This document shows positions 54,841-64,000 of a DNA stretch of 64,000 nt, piece after piece (the first letter of the stretch is position 1; each line of letters opens with the position of its first letter). The DNA lies in NCBI GenBank assembly GCA_016271365.2, contig CM057456.1, positions 661,939,501 to 662,003,500 of the forward strand. Direction: 5' to 3'. The stretch is from Neoceratodus forsteri (taxonomy: Eukaryota; Chordata; Ceratodontiformes; Ceratodontidae). The translations under genes were made by a program, and so were the position numbers. The notes below the pieces were generated by a model, which saw nothing but the letters and a program-made list of their open reading frames with translations, was not told the DNA's origin and did not search any database.

Positions 54841-57689
54841 TTGGAAGCAGGGAGGGATAGAAGGGCGAGGTTCATGCTTCTGACTGTTTGTGGTCAGTGA
54901 GTGCCACTTGGGTTGGAAACATTTTTAGTTTCCTGGCTTTGCAATGTGTACTCCATTCCTTTTGTGCACCAGATAGGATGTGCGCTATTGAAGTGATGAG
55001 CCCCTCACCTTGCTTGCCTGTTTCTGCACCACTGTGCATACAGCAATAGGATTACAGTAGTTTGAGTGGAGTCCCATATGGTGTCACCAAACAAACTCAT
55101 CTTAACTTGATGGGAGCACAAAATGGCAAGCATCTGTGTGCGCTGACTAGTTCATACTACTTCCCCACCTGCTAATGCATTCCTTCTCTGTCATAACATT
55201 GCGGGGATCATTGGGGGATGGTTGAAGAGGACCAAGACCAACAACGTGAATTGCAGACTGATTCACTAACCCATCCTGTACCCTGTGACGCTGCTGCCTA
55301 CTGCTGGATGGGAGTGGTTGATTGGTTGGCAGGTACAGGCTTGGGCAGCTGGCCTGAACCCAAATACTGATCTTTACCCCCAACCTGTCCTGTCTGGCCT
55401 TGCCAGTACAGTTTAAAAAAAAGAGTACAGTATTCTAGCAGGCAGACCTGAATAAAAGTCCCAGTTAAGGAATACCACTGGGGGGGAACAACCTATCCCC
55501 CTATCCGATATCCCTAATGTCCCAGCTGCATACTTTGAGATCTAAGATTGCTTCTCCCCTGTTTGTTCCCACACCGTTGAGAGAATGCAGTTTACAGTTA
55601 TTGCTGTTATAAGTGATCCACTTTACCAACTGTACTTGAATGTAACATGCTGTACTTAACATTTAAAATAAGGCATCTTGTGCAGTGTAAGCACCAGTGA
55701 CAAATGAACTTAAACTCTGGTTTTGTTAGGATAAGTCCATTTTGCCGACTCTGTAAACCATTGCACATTACATTCACTGCTGTCAGACAGTAAGTAGTGC
55801 ACTGTATCAGTTGTACTTCTGACTGTAATATGCTGCACTTTATATTTTAAACAGTCACGTGATGGTGGGGAAGGGGAGTGTGAGCTGAAATACTAGTATC
55901 AGGATGCAGGGTTTCTTATATCCAGTTTCTAGCATTTCCTGAATGTCATTCAGTTAATTGATTTTTTGTTGTTATTGACCTTTCATGGCGTGTCAAAAAA
56001 ACAACAATCTCTTATAACTTTTTCTAATTTTGAGCCTGTCTCTCTGACTGGATTTCCATCTCTCTGACTGGATTTCTATCTCCCTGTCCCCCCAACCCCA
56101 CCAAGGTCTACAATTTGTACAGTTTAAAAGACATAGAAAATAAAACGCACTCAAGCTCCCATGCTTTCTGGTAAGATCTGTGTTTTGAACTGGACATCCC
56201 TATTTATAATGTATAGTTTTCTGATGGCAAGTACCCAGGATATGAATTAAACATGACCCTCCGTTCTCAAGAGTTTGTATTTCTTTGGCACACAGTGGAA
56301 TTTTTAGAAAATGCATTCTCATTCGGGGAATAGGATTTGGAACTTGGTGTAGTAAACAGTCTTCGGATATTCTAGAATTCATCTGCAGAATGGGCTCTGG
56401 AGAGCCAAGTGCAGTGATAACTGTCTTATAGTGTATGGTGGAATGTTGTTAGGGATGGAAATCCATCCCTAGATTAGGATTGTTTAGCTACAGTAGCTAC
56501 ATCATTGTAGCTGTTAGTTGTACTAGCTACATAGCTACTGCAGCATAACAACATTAAACGCGTTCCCCCTCGTGCATTACCATTTCAAACAGAAAGAAAA
56601 TCTCTCCTGAAGTGAGGCGTTTTCAGCTGCTGAGGAGTGTGGCTGGACAGCAGCTGAAAAACTTCTAAACATAAACTGCCCCCCAGTCAGCAGGTCCCTG
56701 CTGTGGAAGCAGTCCCCAGTGTCTGTGGGTTGATGGTAGTATCAGGTCACTTCAGTGAGTGCTCTTCTCTAGCTCTGTTTTTTTTAAAATGCGAAGTAAA
56801 AGTTTATCGTTGCCCCTTGAAGGTACATCAAGCTGCGGCGTTGGACCTCTCGAGCTTCACTCTGGAGGTCGTGATGGTTTTAATTCTCTTGATGAAACAC
56901 AGCCTCGTTACGGATGGTCACCCATCCATTATTCTCTATGTGCTGAGTGCCAGGAAGTAGTAGAATTTAGAAGAGTAGATTTGGAATATTAGATTAAGAG
57001 CTGCAATTAAGACTCTAATTAGATTTCATAAACACGATCAAGCTAGTACTGCATTGTGTTGTTTTTTTTTTGTTAACAGAATCTTGCCTGGAGCTGCAGG
57101 TTAATACAACAGGCTGCATTTCAAGAGAACCTACTGGGACATGATGTCAGGACCAGACATTTTAGTACTATCGGCAGAACTGTAGCTGGACTAGTATTTC
57201 TTTAATCCAGAAAGAACAAGCATTTGTCAATGCCGAATGTTTGCTTGCTGGCATTGGCAGTGGTAATGAAGAAGTTACAGAGCTGCGTAATAGGAATGGC
57301 AGTGAAGTACTGAACTGAAGCCAACCCCACCACCACCCTGCAGAGAGTGACAGGCATTGGGGTGTGCATTTGGGTCATCAGGCATAACGGCCTTGACATT
57401 TCACCACACCCCACCCTGCAGACACTGACAAGTGTCACGGTGTTCCTGGGGTCTTTGGCCTTATGCACCCCATTCCGTTAGGTAATACGGTGAGATGGTG
57501 CTGATATAGGAGAATGGGTGAACTTTGGGGCTGAAGAGTCCAAGGCATACCTCGATACCTCTCACTGGCTGCAGGGTGTGGAATGGTATGAGCATTACAG
57601 GCAAGAATCCCAAGTCACACCCCTGATGCCTGTCATTCTCTACAGGGTTGGGCGTTATGGTTGGAAACCCTAATACCTCAGGCATTCGT
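54841..57689. other. no recognised gene; minor local repeats
   Basis: I find no recognisable gene in 2.8 kb. A 20-bp block CTCTCTGACTGGATTTCCAT is duplicated in tandem at about 56040-56080. TAGCTAC recurs several times at 56480-56545. A 67-residue open frame with ATG at 56789 (MRSKSLSLPLEG...) resembles nothing I know. Confidence 0.4.
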
Positions 57690-59647
57690 TGGTATTTTCA
57701 CTCCAAATTTTCAACATGTTTTTATTTGTGACCCCACCTCATGAAAAGAGGGAATATGAGTTTGTTAGCCAAAAGCTGCTTATGCACAGCCAGTACGGCA
57801 TTTGGCACCACAGGTGGAAAAACATTCCGAACAGGATGTAAAAAATGACAGCTGTACTGTTCATGGGGAGATGTAAAAAATGGCAATGTTGCAAATCTGC
57901 AGTACAAATATTTAAAAATGGTGAAGTCATGAGCGACATAGAAACGGTGCAACGACACCCATAATATAATTAGGTTGGATATTTTACAGCAGATTGTCAA
58001 CTCAGGCATTTTGGTGCCTCCGATCATGAACAGTGTCACTGTGATTTTCTTTATCTGTGCCAACAATGATTCCCCACAGCGACCATGCATCTCAGCTGAA
58101 AGTGTGAAAACACACTTCAGCCATGTTAGAAAAATGACAGCTGTACTGTTCATAAGGAAGTGTGAAAAAATGCCACTGGTGAAAATCTGGACTGAAAATA
58201 TTACAAAGTCATGAACTTACGAGGGTGCGTGGAAACTGCGCATTGCTCACTCATAACACAGTCATTTTATGGACTTTTGTCACAAAATTTTCAACATAGC
58301 CATTTTAAGACCTCTGCTCATGAACAGTGTAACTGATTTTCTTAATCTGTCCTAAACATTGCTCTCGACACCAACAGCACCATTAGTGCGCTACATGTCT
58401 TAACACATTTAGGCGACATATGAAAAATGGCAGCTGTACTGTTCATAAGGAAGTGTAATAAAATGGCAATGTTGAAAATCTGGAGTCAAAATATTAAATT
58501 TGCAAACTTACGAGCATGCATAGGAACTGCGCAACGCACGCTCGAAAAACAGTCATTTTTAGGATTGTTTTCACCAAATTTTCAACATAGCCATTTTAAG
58601 ACCTCTGCTCATGAACAGTGTCACTGTGATTTTCTTAATGTGTCCCATACATTGATTTTGCACATACTGCGCCATTGTGCACTACATGGGTGGGAACACA
58701 TTTTGGGCAGATGTGAAAAATGACAGCTGTACTGCTCATAAGGAGGTGTGGTAAAATGGCAATGTTGAAAATCTGGAGTGAAAATATTGAATATTTTCGC
58801 GAACTTCTGATACGTGCGTAGGAACTGCATAATGCACCCTCGTAAAACAGTCATTTTAGGAATTTTTCACCAAATTTTCAACATAGCCATTTAAGACCTT
58901 TGCTCATGAACAGTGTCACTGTGACTTTCTTAATTTGTCCCAGACATTGATTTTTGCACACCGACTGTGCCATTGTGTGCTGCATGGGCGAAACACGCTT
59001 TGGTGAGATGTGAAAATGACAGCTATACTACTCATAAGAAGGTGTGGTAAAATGGCAATGTTGGAAATCTGGATGAAAATATTGAAAATTTGTGAACTAT
59101 TAGCGTGCATAGGAGCTGTGCAGCACGCGCTTGTAAAAACAGTCATTTTAGGAATTTTTCACCAAATTTCAACATAGCCATTTTAAGACCTCTGCTCATG
59201 AACAGTGTCAATGTGATTTTCTTAATTTGTCCCGTACATTGATTTCGCACACCGACTGTAGCCATTCTGCGCTACATGGTGAAACACATTTTGGGTGAGA
59301 TATGAAAATGACAGCTGTACTACTTATAAGAAGGTGTGGTAAAATGGCAATGTTGAAAATCTGGAGTGAAAATATTGAAATTTCATGAACTACGAGCCTG
59401 CGTGGAACTGTATAGCACCCTCGGTAAAACAGTCATTTTTTGGAATTTTGGCACCAAATTTTCAACATGGTGTTTTTGGGACCCCTTCTCATGAATGATG
59501 TCACTGTCATGGTGGTATTCGGGCCTTAGGGTGATTTCACAGTCACTGCGCGAAATCACCCTTCGGGCACGAATACCGCATGACAGTGACATCATTCATG
59601 AGAAGGGGTCCCAAAACCCCATGTTGAAAATTTGGTGCAAAAATTCC
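57690..59647. repeat. tandem array, ~290-bp unit, about 6.5 copies, ending in a palindrome
   Basis: The marker GACCTCTGCTCATGAACAGT (or variants) recurs at about 57730, 58014, 58311, 58600, 58895, 59187 and 59480, giving spacings of 284-297 bp. Each unit also has ATTTTCAACATAGCCATTTT, ATGACAGCTGTACTGTTCAT and ATGGCAATGTTGAAAATCTG. Units from 58311 to 59480 are most alike; the first two are more diverged. The last partial unit turns back on itself at 59545. Confidence 0.92.
59442..59647. repeat. 206-bp palindrome at the array end
   Basis: The left arm (59442-59538) and right arm (59552-59647) are inverted copies of ~96 bp separated by 13 bp, with few mismatches: CATGAATGATGTCACTGTCA at left pairs with TGACAGTGACATCATTCATG at right. 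The arms are homologous to the array unit (CACCAAATTTTCAACATGG). Confidence 0.95.
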
Positions 59648-59714
59648 CAAAAATGCCTGAGATATGCAATAAAGTTGAAACCCCCCTATGTAACCCATTA
59701 TACAGCTTACCGGC

Positions 59715-59925
59715 ATTTCCTCAGTTCGCGGTCGGCTTTGAAGAGTGCAGACGTGTTCCCGGTCCACCGAAGATCGTCGCGCCGGAGTCCGGAAGTGGCA
59801 TGAGGAGAGGGGAGTGTGGGGAGGCTGGTGCGCAGTGGGTGGGTGCGGGTTGTGGGAGGGGGCTTGGAGACACGCCAGCGGGGACCGTTTTTATTTTACA
59901 GGTTTTAAAATAAAAAAGATGTCGT
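59715..59925. other. CpG-rich, G-rich non-coding stretch
   Basis: High local CpG density (for example AAGATCGTCGCGCCGGAGTC) and a G-rich run at 59796-59870. It could be a CpG island or part of a non-autonomous element; no adjacent gene is recognised. Confidence 0.4.
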
Positions 59926-60122
59926 GGGACATTTGCCACGCTAGGGTAGGCTCCCAGCGTAGCCCACAAAGACTTGAGGGTGGAGGCGTTCAGCCAACAG
60001 GGGATTAGGCACCCCGTCGGCAAAATAAAAAATCGCAGCGGTTTGCCACGCTGGGGTGGGCTCCCAGCGTGGCACAAGGACTGGGGAGCGTTCAGCCGAT
60101 GGGGATTGGGCACCCGTCGGCT
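59926..60122. repeat. tandem duplication, ~100-bp unit, two copies
   Basis: TTTGCCACGCTAGGGTAGGC at 59930 recurs as TTTGCCACGCTGGGGTGGGC at about 60041. Both are followed by GCTCCCAGCGT, GCGTTCAGCC and a GGCACCC(C)GTCGGC end. Confidence 0.88.
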
Positions 60123-60149
60123 ATTCACTTCTAGTGGCGCCGCGTCTGT

Positions 60150-60390
60150 TCATGCGTGGGGGAGCTGCGCGTGAGCAGCGATATCTTATCGGTGCTCACT
60201 CAAGCGTAGCTCCCCCTTTCAACTGTATGCCACTGCATTTTGGAGCGTGTCATAGACAGCTCCAAAATGCATTGGCTTACAGGGGCTGCGCCTGCCAGCT
60301 CGCTGCCTGAATTGGAGGAGGAGGTGACACACCTCCGAAATCTCCGATCAAGGCACTATGTTTCTTGCACATGCGTGCAAGCAAACATAA
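60150..60390. repeat. cluster of short hairpins
   Basis: Four inverted repeats follow each other: GGGGGAGCTGCGCGTGAG against CTCAAGCGTAGCTCCCCC (60156-60222); TGCATTTTGGAGC against GCTCCAAAATGCA (about 60234-60272); GGAGGTG against CACCTCC (about 60318-60338); TTGCAC against GTGCAA (about 60365-60381). Confidence 0.8.
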
Positions 60391-60454
60391 AAATGGATTA
60401 GTTTTGGAGTTCATATAGCCAAACAAATCAATACCTGTCATCTCCAGTCCATAT

Positions 60455-61615
60455 TGGAACATTATTTGATGGGTGCAAATTCTTTATTGATCTGACAAAA
60501 GCATTGGATCTGGTGATCACTCCCTGCTCACAAACAAGCTTGCCAATCTGGATATCTCTCAAACTGCTCTCCCCTGGTTTTGCAGTTACTTGGTAAACAG
60601 AACCCAGAGGGTCATGTATGAGTCCTCCCAGACCCTGCTCCAACTCTGGTAGGTGTTCCCCAAGGCTCCATTTTAGGTTGTTTGCCTTATACATCAACTC
60701 CTTAACTCAAAGCCTGACAACATTGCTCTGCTATTCTCTGTCCTGACAATTTGATTCTGTATAGCAGCTCTAGAAATAGTGACCAAATCAACCAGTACCT
60801 AACAGCTGACCTACAGTCAGTGTAAACCTGGTTATTTGAAAACAAACTAATCCTTAACATAACTAAAACACAATCCATGTGATTTGGCACATCCTTGTCA
60901 CCTGTCCATAGCATACCAAGATGGTACCTTAGTCCCCACTATTTTCACCTTCAAATACCTCTGAGTCACACTGGACCCCACGCTTGATTACTCATCCTAT
61001 GTCACTAGTGGCTGCAAGTCTGAACTCCATGCTGGGTGTCTCATATAAAGTGGCACAAGACCTGTCACCACAGGTGCGCCTTGCCATCGCCCAGAGAATG
61101 CTCCTCCACAAGCTTCTCTATGGTACCCCGGTGTACTTGCCCTCAAATAGCATGTCACCTACAATGGTATTTGCCATTTTGCATCAGTATTTCCCAGGCT
61201 CACTCACCACTGCTCCCTTTATGATAAGTTGGGTTGGCTTCCCCGTCTTTCTTACATGATCATAGTTTTGGAAGAGTGATCTATGGCATAATATTAGCAA
61301 GGTGTGATCTATTGCATAATGCTAAATGGTCAGCCTCTACCTCTTGCTGCCTCTCTCCAGCCGGTGAGAAATGGCTGCCCATTGAGGTCAAGTGAAAGTA
61401 CCCTGCCGGTTGTCCCTACGGTCAGAACCTTTGCTGAAAAAGTGTCCTTTGCTTATCCAGCACCAAAGTTATGGAACTCCATTCCACCAAACATCCATCA
61501 CTGCCCCTCTGTGCACTCTTTCCATCTTATTTATCACAAACATCTCATTGGCCTGGCACACTGCTCCTGCCACATTACTGAAATAATTTCACCACTTGGC
61601 ACTCATTCCAATTGA
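60455..61615 (+). pseudogene. decayed LINE reverse transcriptase and C-terminus (L2/Rex1-like)
   Basis: FIDLTKALDLVDHSLLTNKL and WFCSYLVNRTQRVMYESS (60480-60630) are reverse transcriptase blocks. A GVPQGS region follows, disrupted at 60650-60670, and FKYL-VTLDPTLDYSS is near 60950-60990. The C-terminal LINE block APKLWNSIPPNIHHCPSVHS is at 61460-61530. Stops and frameshifts are common, and the endonuclease part is absent. Confidence 0.82.
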
Positions 61616-61624
61616 TCAAGGGAA

Positions 61625-64000
61625 ACATGCTCCTAGGTGACAGGTTTAAAGGCTTCCTTGGCAAGCTTTTAAACTAGCCAAGGGGGAGGTGCTGATAGGA
61701 AACAGGAAAGTTCAAGCCTCCCCCCACACAACATGGCAGGTAGTAGGGTAAACACTGAGGTACAGAGCTTAACAGAGGGCAGGACAGGGGTAAATGGAAA
61801 AATGAACAAGGGCAATAAGAGCAGGGATGGGGTAAAAAGTATAAAGCCAACATTAAATGGAGGGCAATGAGTACCAATACCCGTAGTCGTGGAAACAAGC
61901 TTCCAGAGCTAGTAGCCCTGATGGAAGAGAAACACTTGGATATTGTGGCAGTCACAGAAACATGGTACATGGAGAACCATGACTGGAATGTCAATATACC
62001 AGGGTACACAATCTACAGAAGGGATAGGGAGGGTAAAAGAGGAGGTGGAGTAGCTCTCTACATAAGGGAAGGGATCAAAGCTACAGAACTGAAAAGTAAA
62101 GGGGGAGGACAAGAGGCACTCTGGGTCACCTTGGAGACAGGGAATGGCATCACAACTCGCACAGGGGTTGTATACAGACCCCTGTCTCAAGGGGAAGAAA
62201 TGGACAAGAAAATGATAGAAGGCATTCTCAAAATGGCTGAAAAAGGGGAGATACTGTTGATGGGGGACCTGAATATGCCAGATGTTAACTGGACGACATG
62301 GACTGCAGCCACATCCAAGAGCAGGGTCATTCTCGATGCCCTACAGGGGGCATGCCTTAGACAGCTAGTGGTGGAACCCACTCAGGAGGGAGCAATATTA
62401 GACCTGGTACTCTCAAATGAAGAGAGGATCACAAATTTAGAAGTCAGTAGACATCTGGGAACAAGCAATCACTGCACAGTGTGCTTCACAATAAACACAA
62501 CCATGGAGACAAGCCATACAAAGACAAGGACACTGTACTTTAGAGGGGCTGACTTTGGCATAATGGGTGAATACCTGAGGAATGCATTAGCAAATGGTCA
62601 GAAAGGAGGGGTGGAAGAGCAATGGAGAAAAATCAAAACTGCCATCATGGAGGCAACAAGCCTTTGTGTGAAACAAAGAAAACAAAGTGGAATAAAAAAA
62701 ACACTATGGTTCTCAAAAGAGGTGTCAGGGAAGGTTAAGGAGAAAAAGGCTGCATTCAAAAAGTATAAGGAATCACAGAAGGAGCACAGCAGGGAACTGA
62801 ATCAATTAAAGCAGAAAGAAGTGGGGAAGGCAGTCAGAAAAGCAAAGGCCCAAACCGAGGAAAAGATAGCCAACTCAGTTAAGAAGGGGGATAAAACCTT
62901 TTATAGGTACATTAGGGAGCATAGAAAGGTTAAGGGAGGGATAGTGAAGATTAATAAAGGAGAGGGGAGGTGGGCAGAGGGAGACAGTGAAAAGGCAGAG
63001 ATACTGAATGAATACTTTTGCTCAGTATTCACAAAAGAAGAAGAGGAGGAGTTACCTAAACCAAATAGTAGAAGCACTCTGGATTGTGGGTTTGACGCCA
63101 GTCCATTTACAGAAGAAAGAGTCCTGAAAGAACACCTAAAAATCAAGGTGGACAATGCAATGGGGCCTGACAGGATTCACTCTAGAATCCTTGAAGAGCT
63201 AAGGGAGGACCTAGTGACACTACTAACCACACTGTTTAACAAATCATGGGAAGATGGGGTGGTACCTGAGGACTGGAGGAGGTCAGATGTGATTCCCCTT
63301 CACAAAAGTGGGAGCAAGGCAGAAGCAGGAAACTACTGACCTGTTAATTTGACCTCAGTGGTGGGGAAAATGATGGAATCACTTCTGAAAGAAAGAATTG
63401 TTCAGTACCTAGAGTCCAGCGGGGCACGGGACCCAAAGCAGCATGGATTCACAGCAGGAAGGTGATGTCAGACGAATCTAATAAATTTCTTTAACTGGGT
63501 GACCAAAGTAATAGACCTGGGAGGGGCTGTGGATATGGCCTGCCTAGACTTTAGCTAGGCATTTGACACAGTCCCACACAAAAGATTAATAATCAAGTTA
63601 GCCAGCCTGTGAGTGGGTCCCAGGGTGGCAGCCTGGGTAAAAAACTGGCTGCACAACATGACACAGAAGGTAACAGTAAATGGAACACATTCTGAAGAAA
63701 TGGGGGTTACTAGTCGAGTACCTCAGGGCTCAGTACTAGGTCCAGCCCTCTTTAACATCTTTATAGGTGACATTGCAGAGGGACTGGAAGGAAAGGTATG
63801 CCTCTTTGCAGATGACACAAAGATCTGTAACAGAATTGATACACAAGGGGGAATAGAAAGGATGAGAAGGGACTTGGCAAGGTTGGAGGAATGGTCAGAC
63901 ATATGGCAACTTAGAGTCAATGCAAAGAAGTGCAGAGTAATGCACCTGGGAAATAAAAATCCAGGAGAAGAGTACACAATAGCAGGGGAGGTACTAACGA
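61625..64000 (+). mobile_element. CR1-like LINE: ORF1 end and ORF2, running off the window
   Basis: It begins with an ORF1 C-terminal fragment (GDRFKGFLGKLLN at about 61640-61675) and the junction TTTAAACTAGCCAAGGGGGA that recurs at 54750. ORF2 then starts at 61867. The 5' end is truncated and the 3' end is beyond 64000. Confidence 0.88.
61867..64000 (+). pseudogene. CR1-like ORF2: endonuclease and reverse transcriptase, few stops
   Basis: The AP-endonuclease domain spans about residues 1-225: MEEKHLDIVAVTETWY, GVALYIREGIKA, LLMGDLNMPDVNW and a SNH motif (usual SDH) near residue 203. The linker runs to about residue 400, then reverse transcriptase: NAMGPDRIHSRIL, VVPEDWRRSDVIPLHKSGSK. The 490-residue frame ends at a TGA (63337-63339) in NY-PVNL, where related enzymes have Arg, so this is a CGA-to-TGA change. 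Further stops occur near 63464, 63556 and 63609. The same frame continues with AFDTVPHKR, VPQGSVLGPALFNIFI and the catalytic box FADDTKI (about 63808-63828). It is a relatively recent but inactive copy. Confidence 0.9.

Noticed and set aside
58427..58854. Open frames of 77-98 residues in the tandem array
   Set aside because: They recur with the ~290-bp unit and are disrupted by indels between units; they are by-products of the satellite sequence.

Overview
The window is repeat-dense nuclear DNA of a vertebrate. The only host gene I recognise is the terminal coding exon of a beta-galactosidase gene, GLB1 (9868-10137, + strand). Everything else I can identify is transposon: seven DIRS-type tyrosine-recombinase retrotransposons (named here E1-E7), L2-like and CR1-like LINEs, tRNA-derived SINEs, a pogo/Tigger-type MITE, a probable solo LTR and tandem arrays. 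This mix fits a repeat-rich amphibian, reptile or lobe-finned-fish-grade genome; I cannot name the species from sequence alone.

Layout. 1-9100 is an old DIRS copy (E1). A near-complete DIRS copy (E2, 2487-8430) sits in its internal complementary region (ICR), and a SINE (8567-9012) sits in its 3' end. 9101-20000 holds the GLB1 exon and downstream non-coding DNA, with an inverted pair of about 320-bp repeats (9401-9720 and 17631-17949), a MITE (13147-13324), a SINE (15625-16061) and a 1.6-kb LTR-like block (18028-19652). 20000-43388 is one old DIRS copy (E3) opened by successive insertions: SINE-c (22595-23181), DIRS E4 (23525-29351), a second SINE-c (30774-37276) that was itself split by DIRS E5 (30900-36788), and DIRS E6 (37448-43130) in the ICR of E3. 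43540-52205 is an L2-like LINE on the minus strand, split by DIRS E7 (45546-51384). 52210-64000 contains a ~270-bp tandem repeat, a CR1-like ORF1 remnant, unrecognised DNA, a ~290-bp tandem array ending in a 206-bp palindrome, a hairpin-rich CpG-rich block, a decayed LINE and the 5' two thirds of a CR1-like ORF2 that runs off the window.

How the parts work. Each DIRS copy has the order: left terminal repeat, gag-like ORF, reverse transcriptase, RNase H, a domain in the position of the DIRS methyltransferase-like domain, tyrosine recombinase, ICR, inverted right terminal repeat. The ICR is complementary to both ends joined together, as expected for replication through a circular intermediate. 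All copies carry damage in gag or pol; only the E2 recombinase is a long open frame with its catalytic residues. Nesting order gives relative ages directly: E1 and E3 are oldest, and E2, E4, E5, E6 and E7 inserted later.
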